This document shows, piece by piece, positions 1 through 6,195 of a stretch of DNA of 8,341 bases. The notes under the pieces are model-generated. The model saw only the letters and a list, made by a program, of their open reading frames with translations. It was not told where the DNA came from and did not search any database. Origin of the DNA: an uncultured Clostridia bacterium (lineage in GTDB: Bacteria; Bacillota; Clostridia; Oscillospirales; CAG-272); the NCBI GenBank assembly GCA_947624945.1, contig CANQMJ010000111.1, forward strand, positions 1 through 8,341, written 5' to 3'. The translations under genes and the position numbers were made by a program. Numbering within the stretch: position 1 is the stretch's first letter; each line of letters begins with the position of its first letter.

Positions 1-707
1 GTTTCAGAAACCGCTGCTATAAATGGGGATACTTCCCGACTGCTAAGCATTATGACGATATTGATGAGCTGATCGCGAAAAAAAAGAAAAATTCCGTTCT
101 TTGGGCGGGAAGGTTTCTCGACTGGAAACACCCAGATGCAGCAATCGAGATCGCCAACAGATTGAAACGAGACGGATACGACTTTGAAATGCAGATCATC
201 GGTACGGGAGAGATGGAGGGCGCTCTCAAAAAAATGATTCGGGATAAAAACCTTTCCGACCGCGTGAAAATGCTCGGAAGTATGAAGCCGGCTCAGGTCA
301 GACGCTGTATGGAGCAGAGCGAGATTTTCCTTTTCACATCCGACCGTTACGAAGGCTGGGGCGCGGTGCTGAATGAATCCATGAACAGCGGATGCGCAGT
401 CGTCGCAAGTCATGAAATAGGCTCGGCGCCGTTTCTTATCAAAGATAACGTCAACGGTCTCATTTACCGCGACGGCGATATTGACGATTTATATCAAAAG
501 ACAAAACGACTTATCGACCATTCGGAAGAACGGCGCAGTATATCAAAAAAGGCGTATGAAACAATCGTGAGTGAATGGAACGCCGAAAATGCAGCGAAAA
601 GATTGCTCAATATGGCAGAGCATATTGTAAAAGGTGAGCCAATTCGGAATTTATATCAGACCGGGATATGCAGTCCGTCAGAAATCATCAGCGACAGGTG
701 GTATTGA
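1..707 (+). CDS. GT4-type glycosyltransferase, 5' truncated by window edge
   Basis: Glycosyltransferase of the GT-B fold, GT4 family, expected to transfer a sugar from a nucleotide donor to the growing lipid-linked repeat unit on the cytoplasmic face of the membrane. The reading frame is open from base 3 and gives about 234 residues; family members are usually 350-400, so the acceptor-binding N-terminal domain lies outside the window. A TTG at 162 is internal, because coding continues upstream (KWGYFP, then SVLWAGRFLDWKHPD, the usual start of the donor-binding domain). Other marks are IIGTGEME, the region VKMLGSMKPAQV, and the EX7E motif (EGWGAVLNE, codons 351-377), whose first Glu contacts the donor. 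It stops two bases before the acetyltransferase ATG, so the two are probably co-transcribed and translationally coupled. Donor and acceptor sugars cannot be read from sequence. Family call is firm, specificity unknown. Confidence 0.9.
   Translation, partial: FRNRCYKWGYFPTAKHYDDIDELIAKKKKNSVLWAGRFLDWKHPDAAIEIANRLKRDGYDFEMQIIGTGEMEGALKKMIRDKNLSDRVKMLGSMKPAQVRRCMEQSEIFLFTSDRYEGWGAVLNESMNSGCAVVASHEIGSAPFLIKDNVNGLIYRDGDIDDLYQKTKRLIDHSEERRSISKKAYETIVSEWNAENAAKRLLNMAEHIVKGEPIRNLYQTGICSPSEIISDRWY
696..701 (+). promoter_or_regulatory. Ribosome binding site deciding the acetyltransferase start
   Basis: AGGTGG lies 8 bases before the ATG at 710. The longer frame that opens at ATG 668 has no comparable site and would overlap the glycosyltransferase by 40 bases, adding 14 residues that do not look like the family. 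The start at 710 is therefore preferred. Confidence 0.6.
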
Positions 708-709
708 AT

Positions 710-1273
710 ATGGGAAAATTAGCAAAGCTTCTGCACATAAACGGGATCAAACGCCGTACAACGCTTTTCCTTGTCAATCATGTCTATTGCGGTACGGGGC
801 ATTTTGAAAAGAAACGAAAGCTTTTGAATCGGATCGGATTTGAAATTGGCGAGGGAACAAAGGTAGTCGGACCGATCGAATGTACCGGACACCTGATCGT
901 CGGAAAAAACTGCTGGATAGGGAAAAATCTCAAGGTCAACGGCAACGGGACCGTCACAATCGGCGATAACTGCGATATTGCCCCCGAAGTCACGTTTCAG
1001 ACCGGCGGACATCTGATCGGCGACGAAACACGGCGCGCTGGCGAAGGAGTTATCTTCAATCAGTCTGTCGGCAGCGGGACATGGATCGGTGGTCGGTCTA
1101 CCATATTGAATGGAACCAATATAGGCAAAAGCTGTATGATTGCCGGGTGCGCCTGTGTTATCAGAGATATACCAGATAATTCCTTAGCGGGGGGGGGGTA
1201 CCGGCAAAAATCATACGAAAGTTGTAGAGCGAGTATTAGCATTTTTAAGCGTTATGAAGGGAGTATTGTTTAG
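710..1273 (+). CDS. Hexapeptide-repeat O-acetyltransferase with C-terminus shifted by a G10 tract
   Basis: Acetyl-CoA-dependent O-acetyltransferase of the left-handed beta-helix family (WbbJ/LacA/NodL-like), probably O-acetylating a sugar of the polysaccharide in the cytoplasm. Hexapeptide repeats run through residues 55-155 (IVGKNCWIG, VTIGDNCDIAPEV, TWIGGRSTIL, TNIGKSCMIA), with the probable catalytic His at about 101 in QTGGHLIGDETRRAG. The protein as written is 187 residues. Residues 1-163 are family-like and end in Ala-Gly-Gly-Gly at the G tract; the last 24 residues (from YRQKSYES) do not resemble the family. One frame away, directly after the tract, lie VPAKIIRKL and a stop at 1225-1227, which is the expected family ending. 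A tract of 8 or 11 G would restore it (171 or 172 residues). As written the gene is therefore in a non-canonical phase or the tract is mis-assembled. Its present stop (TAG 1271-1273) overlaps the next gene's GTG by one base. Family confident; sugar target unknown. Confidence 0.88.
   Translation: MGKLAKLLHINGIKRRTTLFLVNHVYCGTGHFEKKRKLLNRIGFEIGEGTKVVGPIECTGHLIVGKNCWIGKNLKVNGNGTVTIGDNCDIAPEVTFQTGGHLIGDETRRAGEGVIFNQSVGSGTWIGGRSTILNGTNIGKSCMIAGCACVIRDIPDNSLAGGGYRQKSYESCRASISIFKRYEGSIV
1187..1201 (+). repeat. Poly-G tract copy 1: GC-G10-TAC inside the acetyltransferase
   Basis: G run of ten at 1189-1198, preceded by GC and followed by TAC. The codons are GCG GGG GGG GGG TAC (Ala-Gly3-Tyr). The identical 15 bases recur at 5987 and 8306. 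The tract sits at the junction between the beta-helix body and the short C-terminal tail, where the family normally has Gly-Gly-Val-Pro-Ala-Lys. Likely a hypermutable simple repeat. Confidence 0.9.
1198..1227 (+). other. Alternative (family-like) C-terminal codons of the acetyltransferase, out of frame as written
   Basis: Read with G1198 as first base, this stretch gives VPAKIIRKL and TAG. It is the Gly-x-Pro-Ala-Lys-type ending typical of hexapeptide acetyltransferases, which takes part in CoA binding in known members. It is joined to the beta-helix body only when the tract holds 8 or 11 G. The third frame (9 or 12 G) gives a different tail that runs on to a stop at 1293-1295, inside the flippase gene. 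Confidence 0.85.
1257..1263 (+). promoter_or_regulatory. Ribosome binding site for the flippase GTG start
   Basis: AAGGGAG lies 9 bases before GTG 1273. It supports the GTG start and means that the flippase does not depend entirely on coupling to the phase-dependent stop of the acetyltransferase. Confidence 0.65.
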
Positions 1274-2559
1274 TGAAGCTGACAGATACGCTTAAAAGCA
1301 AAGAGGTTAAAAACGCATATTGGATCATTACCGGGCGCGTCGTGCAAATGGTTCTGTCTTTCTTGGTCAGCATTTTTACCGCCCGTTATCTCGGTCCGAG
1401 CAATTTCGGTCTCGTCAATTACGCCGGAGCATATGTTGCGTTTTTTACTTCTCTTTGTACCCTCGGGCTCAATTCAGTTATCATAAAGGATTTTGTCGAC
1501 AACCCCGATGAACAAGGCAAAGCTATCGGTACGACAATAGTTCTGAGGGCTGTTTCGAGCCTGCTGTCCTCGATTATGATCGTAGGAATTGTGAGCATAG
1601 TTGACAAGGGTGAGTCTGTTACTATTGTCGTTTCAGCACTCTGCAGCATCGCGCTTGTCTTTCAAGTGTTCGACACGATTAACTATTGGTTTCAATCGAA
1701 GTATCAGTCAAAGGTAACGGCAATAGCCGGACTTATTGCATACATAGCAACGTCTGCGTATAAAATCATTCTTTTGATTCTGCAAAAAAGCGTAGTATGG
1801 TTTGCTTTTGCAAGCTCGGTCGACTATATTGTCGTTGCGATATGCCTCTTTCAAGCGTACAGAACCCATGACGGCCCAAAGTTTCAGTTTTCATGGGAAA
1901 AGGGTAAGTACCTGCTCAGTAAAAGCTATCATTATATTCTTTCCGGAATGATGGTAGCGATTTACGGACATACAGATAAATTAATGCTAAAACAGATGCT
2001 CGGTGAGACATCGGTAGGGTATTATTCCCTTGCTTCCTCGGTTAATTTGATGTGGTGCTTTGTTCTGCAAGCGATAATCGACTCTCTTTACCCTACGATT
2101 ATGTCACTGTACAACAACGGCAATAAAGAAGCGTTTGAAAGAAAAAATCGACAGCTATATGCGATCGTAATATATGTTTCCATATTCGTGGCGGTTATGT
2201 TTATGCTTTTTGGAAAATATGCGGTCGTGCTTATATACGGAGCCGAATATGAACCTTCGGCAGATATTCTGAAAATCATCGCATGGTATACTATCTTTTC
2301 GTATCTGGGAGTTGCCAGAGATGCGTGGATCGTCTGCACAGAAGCCCAAAAATATCTGAAATACATTTACATCAGCGCCGCAATGGCAAATGTTATATTG
2401 AACCTGATATTCATTCCGATATGGGGAGCGGCAGGAGCGGCCGTAGCGTCATTGCTGACGCAGATATTGACGGGTATGGTACTCCCCTGCTTTATAAAAC
2501 AAATGCGTCCAAATGTCAAACTGATGGCGGAAGCTTTTATACTAAAAGGAATAAAATAA
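1273..2559 (+). CDS. wzx: Wzx-type polysaccharide repeat-unit flippase
   Basis: Integral membrane transporter of the polysaccharide-specific (MOP/MVF superfamily) flippases, moving undecaprenyl-diphosphate-linked repeat units to the outer face. The 428-residue protein has about 12 hydrophobic segments. It begins with the typical KSKEVKNAYWIITGRVVQM then FTARYLGPSNFGLVNYA, which matches the N-terminal conserved region of these flippases. Late family marks include LMLKQMLGETSVGYYSLA, the region around IYGAEYEPSADIL, and PIWGAAGAAVASLLTQ before a short basic tail ending in FILKGIK. Both ends look complete. The start is GTG, overlapping the upstream stop by one base (TAGTG), with a good ribosome binding site; the next in-frame Met lies too far inside the first membrane region. 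The gene is more A/T-rich than the CapE/F/G genes, as is common for wzx. No G tract is present. Repeat-unit specificity cannot be read. Confidence 0.92.
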   Translation: MKLTDTLKSKEVKNAYWIITGRVVQMVLSFLVSIFTARYLGPSNFGLVNYAGAYVAFFTSLCTLGLNSVIIKDFVDNPDEQGKAIGTTIVLRAVSSLLSSIMIVGIVSIVDKGESVTIVVSALCSIALVFQVFDTINYWFQSKYQSKVTAIAGLIAYIATSAYKIILLILQKSVVWFAFASSVDYIVVAICLFQAYRTHDGPKFQFSWEKGKYLLSKSYHYILSGMMVAIYGHTDKLMLKQMLGETSVGYYSLASSVNLMWCFVLQAIIDSLYPTIMSLYNNGNKEAFERKNRQLYAIVIYVSIFVAVMFMLFGKYAVVLIYGAEYEPSADILKIIAWYTIFSYLGVARDAWIVCTEAQKYLKYIYISAAMANVILNLIFIPIWGAAGAAVASLLTQILTGMVLPCFIKQMRPNVKLMAEAFILKGIK

Positions 2560-2578
2560 GCACGTTAGGAGAATAAAA

Positions 2579-3625
2579 ATGAGCAAATTCAGCGGTTCTA
2601 TACTAATGATCACCGGCGGCACGGGCTCGTTCGGCAACACGGTCCTCAAGCACTTTCTTGACACCGACATCGCCGAGATCCGTATTTTCTCCCGCGACGA
2701 AAAAAAACAGGATGACATGCGCCACGAGTTGCAGGCTAAATTCCCCGAGAAGGCGAAAAAGGTCAAGTTCTTCATCGGCGACGTGCGCAACCTGCAGTCG
2801 GTTCGCGACGCAATGCACGGCGTTGATTACATATTCCACGCAGCCGCGCTGAAACAGGTTCCGTCCTGCGAATTCTTCCCGATGGAAGCCGTGCGCACAA
2901 ATGTTATCGGTACCGACAACGTCCTTCATGCAGCGATCGACGAGGGCGTGAAACGCGTCGTATGCCTGTCAACCGATAAGGCGGCATATCCGATTAACGC
3001 TATGGGAATCTCGAAGGCGATGATGGAGCACGTCATTTTCGCAAATGCTCGAGTGGCTGCGGAACGCGGCGGAACGGTCATCTGCTGCACTCGCTACGGA
3101 AATGTAATGTGCAGCCGCGGCAGCGTTATACCGCTTTTCATCGACCAAATCAAGGCGGGTAATCCCATTACTATCACTGACCCGAATATGACAAGGTTCT
3201 TGATGAATCTTGATGAAGCAGTAGACCTTGTGAAGTTTGCTTTTGAACACGCCAACCCCGGCGACCTGTTCATTCAGAAAGCTGATGCCAGCACCATCGG
3301 CGACCTGGCAAAGGCGGTTCAGAAGTTGTTCGGCGACACGGGAACAAATATTATCGGCACCCGCCATGGCGAAAAGCTTTATGAAACGCTTATGACCCGC
3401 GAGGAACGACTGAGGTCGGAGGATATGGGCGGGTATTTTCGCGTATCAGCGGATAATCGCGATCTCAACTATGACAAGTATTTCGTAAAAGGACAAGTTA
3501 TGACGCAGGCGGAGGAGAGCTACACAAGCCACAACACGACGCTCCTCGACGTTGACGGCGTGGTGAAAAAGATCCTTACGACCGATTATGTCAAAGAAGA
3601 GCTTGAAAAGGGAGAAAAAAGATGA
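2579..3625 (+). CDS. capE: UDP-GlcNAc 4,6-dehydratase/5-epimerase, CapE/FnlA type
   Basis: Short-chain dehydrogenase-family enzyme that converts UDP-GlcNAc to the 4-keto-6-deoxy-L-arabino-hexulose intermediate, the first step towards UDP-L-FucNAc (known for CapE/FnlA/WbjB). The 348 residues start with the NAD(P)-binding motif ITGGTGSFG (11-19), followed by FSRDEKKQDDMRHEL, then FHAAALKQVPSCEFFPMEAV (86-105) and LSTDKAAYPINAMGISKAMME. The usual SDR Tyr-x3-Lys is Met142-x3-Lys146 here, a known feature of CapE-like enzymes, so it is not a defect. Length matches the soluble, cytosolic CapE form, not the long membrane-anchored CapD form. AGGAG at 2567-2571, 7 bases before the ATG, supports the start. 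Its stop overlaps the next ATG (ATGA). An A8 run at 2700-2707 is in frame and unremarkable. Partner genes capF and capG lie downstream. Confidence 0.95.
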   Translation: MSKFSGSILMITGGTGSFGNTVLKHFLDTDIAEIRIFSRDEKKQDDMRHELQAKFPEKAKKVKFFIGDVRNLQSVRDAMHGVDYIFHAAALKQVPSCEFFPMEAVRTNVIGTDNVLHAAIDEGVKRVVCLSTDKAAYPINAMGISKAMMEHVIFANARVAAERGGTVICCTRYGNVMCSRGSVIPLFIDQIKAGNPITITDPNMTRFLMNLDEAVDLVKFAFEHANPGDLFIQKADASTIGDLAKAVQKLFGDTGTNIIGTRHGEKLYETLMTREERLRSEDMGGYFRVSADNRDLNYDKYFVKGQVMTQAEESYTSHNTTLLDVDGVVKKILTTDYVKEELEKGEKR

Positions 3626-3840
3626 AAATATCGGATAAATATTGTTTAGAAATACAAGCAGTGATGAACGATATCGAAATTATTAAAAACGGACAAATAT
3701 ATGAAAGAGATCCTGTTCCGGGTGTCCCGGAATGTGCCACTGTTGGAGCAAGACTTGAGAAGAATTTTATGAGATTAATTCAACGGATTGAAAGTGATGC
3801 AAAAGGCGATATCGAAGTCGCGGCAGAATATTTGAAATAA
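3622..3840 (+). CDS. Unrecognised 72-residue protein between capE and capF
   Basis: I do not recognise this family. It overlaps the capE stop by four bases (ATGA) and has GGGAG at 3610-3614, 7 bases before the ATG, so it is very likely translated. The protein is hydrophilic, with no membrane segment or signal peptide. It appears mostly helical, with alternating charge, and has a central segment RDPVPGVPECATVGARLE rich in Pro and Gly. The sequence is clearly more A/T-rich than capE and capF on either side, suggesting separate origin. It is followed 14 bases later by capF, which has only a weak ribosome binding site and may rely on re-initiation after this gene. A role as a small accessory or regulatory partner of the sugar-nucleotide enzymes is possible but is only a guess from position. 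Confidence 0.6.
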   Translation: MKISDKYCLEIQAVMNDIEIIKNGQIYERDPVPGVPECATVGARLEKNFMRLIQRIESDAKGDIEVAAEYLK

Positions 3841-3854
3841 GTTGGTAGATTGAT

Positions 3855-5051
3855 ATGAAAATCCTCGTAACCGGTTCAAACGGCTTTTTTGGGCGGAATC
3901 TCGTTGAAAATCTCAAAAATATCCGCGACGGGAAAGACCGCACTCACCCAGAACTGAAAATCGATGAGATTTATGAATATGACATAAACAACACAAAAGC
4001 AGAGCTTGATAGATTCTGCTCTGACTGCGATTTTGTTTTCAACCTTGCAGGTGTAAACCGTCCGAAAGATCAGTCGGAATTCATGCAGGGCAACTTCGGC
4101 TTTGCGTCAACGCTTCTTGAAACGCTCAAAAGGCACCACAACACCTGCACTGTCATGCTGTCCTCATCGATTCAGGCGACGCTTATAGGCAGATACGACA
4201 GCGAATACGGCAGGAGCAAAAAAGCGGGGGAGGATTTGTTTTTCAACTATGCCTCCGAAACAGGCGCAAATGTGCTTGTTTACCGTTTCCCGAATATGTT
4301 TGGCAAGTGGTGCCGCCCGAACTACAACAGCGCTGTGGCAACATTCTGCAATAACATCGCGAACGATCTGCCGATACAGATAAACGACCGTTCGACCGAG
4401 ATTGAACTCGTATATATAGACGATTTGATCGACGAGATGATGTGCGCGCTTAACGGCAAACCGCACAGATGCGATTATGACGGTCTTGCTCCCGTTCCGA
4501 ACGATGGCGGCCGATTCTGCTATGTCACCGTCACCCACAAGGCGACGCTTGGCGAGATCGCGGACTTGCTGTATAAATTTCACGGCCAGCCGCAGACGCT
4601 GATCATGCCCGAAGTCCCGGCGAACAGCTTTGCAAAGAAACTTTACAGCACCTATCTCAGCTATCTGCCGAAGGAGAAGATCGCGTTCCCACTGAAAATG
4701 AACACCGACGCACGCGGCAGCTTTACGGAGCTTTTGAAAACAGAGAACTGCGGGCAGTTCAGCGTGAACATCTCGAAGCCGGGTATCACGAAGGGGCAGC
4801 ATTGGCACAACACGAAGTGGGAGTTTTTCATCGTCGTGTCGGGGCACGGGCTGATACAGGAGCGCAAAATCGGCACGGACGAAGTGCTTGAATTTGAAGT
4901 GAGCGGCGACAAGATCGAGGCTGTCCATATGCTGCCGGGGTATACGCACAACATCATTAATTTGTCCGAGACGGAAAACCTCGTGACGGTCATGTGGGCG
5001 AACGAGCACTTGGACCCGGAAAAGCCGGATACGTTTGGAGAGATAGTATGA
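3855..5051 (+). CDS. capF: UDP-4-keto sugar reductase with cupin domain, CapF/FnlB type
   Basis: Bifunctional enzyme of UDP-L-FucNAc synthesis. In known CapF, the C-terminal cupin epimerises the CapE product at C3 and the N-terminal SDR domain reduces it with NADPH to UDP-2-acetamido-2,6-dideoxy-L-talose. The N-terminal domain (1 to about 270) shows TGSNGFFGRN (6-15), FNLAGVNRP, Ser103-105, and Tyr118-x3-Lys122 in SEYGRSKKAG. The cupin domain (about 275-398) has GQHWHNTKWEFF with likely Zn ligands His316, His318 and Glu323, plus a later His (365, in PGYTHNI). At 398 residues it is slightly longer than the well-known S. aureus homologue of about 370, with both domains intact. The start at 3855 gives the exact Rossmann beginning but has only a weak ribosome binding site. 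Its stop overlaps the acyltransferase start (ATGA). Function is assigned with high confidence from domain order and capE/capG neighbours. Confidence 0.94.
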   Translation: MKILVTGSNGFFGRNLVENLKNIRDGKDRTHPELKIDEIYEYDINNTKAELDRFCSDCDFVFNLAGVNRPKDQSEFMQGNFGFASTLLETLKRHHNTCTVMLSSSIQATLIGRYDSEYGRSKKAGEDLFFNYASETGANVLVYRFPNMFGKWCRPNYNSAVATFCNNIANDLPIQINDRSTEIELVYIDDLIDEMMCALNGKPHRCDYDGLAPVPNDGGRFCYVTVTHKATLGEIADLLYKFHGQPQTLIMPEVPANSFAKKLYSTYLSYLPKEKIAFPLKMNTDARGSFTELLKTENCGQFSVNISKPGITKGQHWHNTKWEFFIVVSGHGLIQERKIGTDEVLEFEVSGDKIEAVHMLPGYTHNIINLSETENLVTVMWANEHLDPEKPDTFGEIV

Positions 5052-6085
5052 ATACCACGAAACAAAGAAGTTCAAATATAGAGCTTTTGCGAATAGTATC
5101 GATGCTTATGATAATTACAAGCCATTATGCTAACTTTGCCGTAATGCATGTAGGTCAGGAAAATGCATACGAAACATGGACAACAGGTTCGGCGGCATTA
5201 AAATTTCTGACATCAAGCTGCATTTTAGGGCAGATAGGCGTTGGAATATTCTTTGCAATAACAGGATATTTTACAGTTGACAGAAAAGATACGCCTTCTC
5301 TAAAAAAGATTATATCCGAAGTTCTGTTTTATGCATCGCTATCCGTTGTTATCATGATTTTTGGGATAACGGTATGCGGCTATGCTTACGGGAGCAAAAG
5401 CAATCTGATTTTGGTTATTTTGCAAACAATTTGCGTCCCGTTGACAGGCAGTCTTTGGTGGTTTGTGACGGCATATGTGGCGCTTATATTGTTCAGTAAG
5501 AGCATAAATTCGTTTGTTTCATCTCTTAACCGAAACGGTTACATAACCGTAATTGTAACAATCGGAATATTCGGATTGCTTCTGGGAGAGCTCGGGTCAG
5601 CCCTTCACGATTTGGAAAAAGCAGTTTTTTTCTACCTGTTAGGCGGTTATTTTAAGCTTTACAATAAAGCTCCAAAAAAGTCGAAATTGCTGCTGTCCGG
5701 TGTTGCTGTCATTGTACTGTTGCTATTAAACGGCGTACTGGAATACAATATTTTTTCAAATTCGGGCGCTGTAATATTAAGAAAATTCTTTTCAATGACA
5801 AGCATTATAATTGAGCCTCTTTTGGTTTCCGCATTGTTTTATCTGTTTGTTAATTTAAAAATCGGTGTTAATACTTTTGTGAACAAGGTAGCAAGTTATA
5901 CTTTTGGGATTTACCTGTTCCACGAAGCTCCGTATACAAGAGGATTGCTATGGAACAGGTTGGTAAACGCAGACTCGTATTATGTGGCGGGGGGGGGGTA
6001 CATTCTTAGCATATTCTGCGGTAGTAATCGCGGCAGTGTTTTTAATCGGAGCTGTAATAGACATATTAAGGCAAAAGCTTATTGA
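5048..6085 (+). CDS. Family 3 membrane acyltransferase, last helix frameshifted by a G10 tract
   Basis: Integral membrane acyltransferase (Acyl_transf_3, OafA/WecH-like), expected to put an acetyl or similar group on the polysaccharide at the membrane. The N-terminus shows NIELLRIVSMLMIITSHY with the conserved Arg15 and His26 of the first helix, then FFAITGYF in helix 2. Near the end comes FGIYLFHEAPYTRGLLW, typical of the penultimate helix region. As written it is 345 residues; after Ala-Gly-Gly-Gly at the tract it continues with a Cys/Arg/Asn-rich, non-membrane tail to TGA 6083-6085. The natural last helix is encoded in another frame (6000-6167), so 9 or 12 G would give a complete protein of 372 or 373 residues; 8 or 11 G would stop almost at once (TAG 6007-6009). 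ATG 5048 is chosen over an upstream in-frame start at 4994 because of the ATGA overlap with capF and GGAG at 5037-5040. The gene is A/T-rich compared with capF and capG, suggesting insertion between them. Confidence 0.9.
   Translation: MNTTKQRSSNIELLRIVSMLMIITSHYANFAVMHVGQENAYETWTTGSAALKFLTSSCILGQIGVGIFFAITGYFTVDRKDTPSLKKIISEVLFYASLSVVIMIFGITVCGYAYGSKSNLILVILQTICVPLTGSLWWFVTAYVALILFSKSINSFVSSLNRNGYITVIVTIGIFGLLLGELGSALHDLEKAVFFYLLGGYFKLYNKAPKKSKLLLSGVAVIVLLLLNGVLEYNIFSNSGAVILRKFFSMTSIIIEPLLVSALFYLFVNLKIGVNTFVNKVASYTFGIYLFHEAPYTRGLLWNRLVNADSYYVAGGGYILSIFCGSNRGSVFNRSCNRHIKAKAY
5987..6001 (+). repeat. Poly-G tract copy 2: GC-G10-TAC inside the acyltransferase
   Basis: G run of ten at 5989-5998 with the same GC and TAC flanks as copy 1, read in the same codon phase (GCG GGG GGG GGG TAC). 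It lies in the loop before the final membrane helix, a position where added or lost glycines would be tolerated but a frame change would not. Confidence 0.9.
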
Positions 6086-6167
6086 TAAAAAAATGATCTG
6101 TATCATTGACAGGATCGAAGAAAAGTTTAAGCAATCATTTTTAGATATAAATACAATTTCAAAATAG
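6000..6167 (+). other. Natural C-terminal helix of the acyltransferase, out of frame as written
   Basis: Read from A6000 this stretch gives TFLAYSAVVIAAVFLIGAVI followed by DILRQKL and a charged tail, ending at TAG 6165-6167. It is one strongly hydrophobic helix followed by a basic cytoplasmic segment, exactly the expected end of an Acyl_transf_3 protein. It has no start or ribosome binding site of its own, so it is a continuation of the 5048 gene in the 9-G or 12-G state, not a separate gene. Confidence 0.88.
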
Positions 6168-6183
6168 AGTAATCTTGTAATAT

Positions 6184-6187
6184 AGGA
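6184..6187 (+). promoter_or_regulatory. Ribosome binding site for capG
   Basis: AGGA, 8 bases before ATG 6196. It supports the longer N-terminus (MAASVHFQNNGK) ahead of the conserved KLMIIVGTRPE, although this extension is longer than in most relatives. Confidence 0.5.
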
Positions 6188-6195
6188 ATTAAATA

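Noticed and set aside
78..85. A8 run in the glycosyltransferase as a further phase-variable tract
   Set aside because: It encodes ordinary Lys codons in a Lys-rich loop, the frame is intact on both sides, and no alternative family-like frame follows.
668..709. Acetyltransferase start at ATG 668
   Set aside because: The 14 extra residues overlap the glycosyltransferase and lack a ribosome site; ATG 710 has AGGTGG at good spacing.
2700..2707. A8 run in capE as a slippage or programmed frameshift site
   Set aside because: It encodes Glu-Lys-Lys in the conserved FSRDEKKQDD motif, and the frame is intact on both sides.
4224..4233. GC-G5-AGG in capF as a short or ancestral copy of the tract
   Set aside because: The G run is only five, the right flank is AGG and not TAC, and the codons encode the conserved Lys-Ala-Gly-Glu after Tyr-x3-Lys.
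4164..5075. Long open frame on the minus strand opposite capF
   Set aside because: It is antisense to clear capF domains, rich in His/Arg/Val typical of shadow frames, and matches no family.
5982..6167. A separate small membrane protein starting at ATG 5982
   Set aside because: It has no ribosome site and its sequence is the expected last helix of the upstream acyltransferase; it is a frameshifted continuation.
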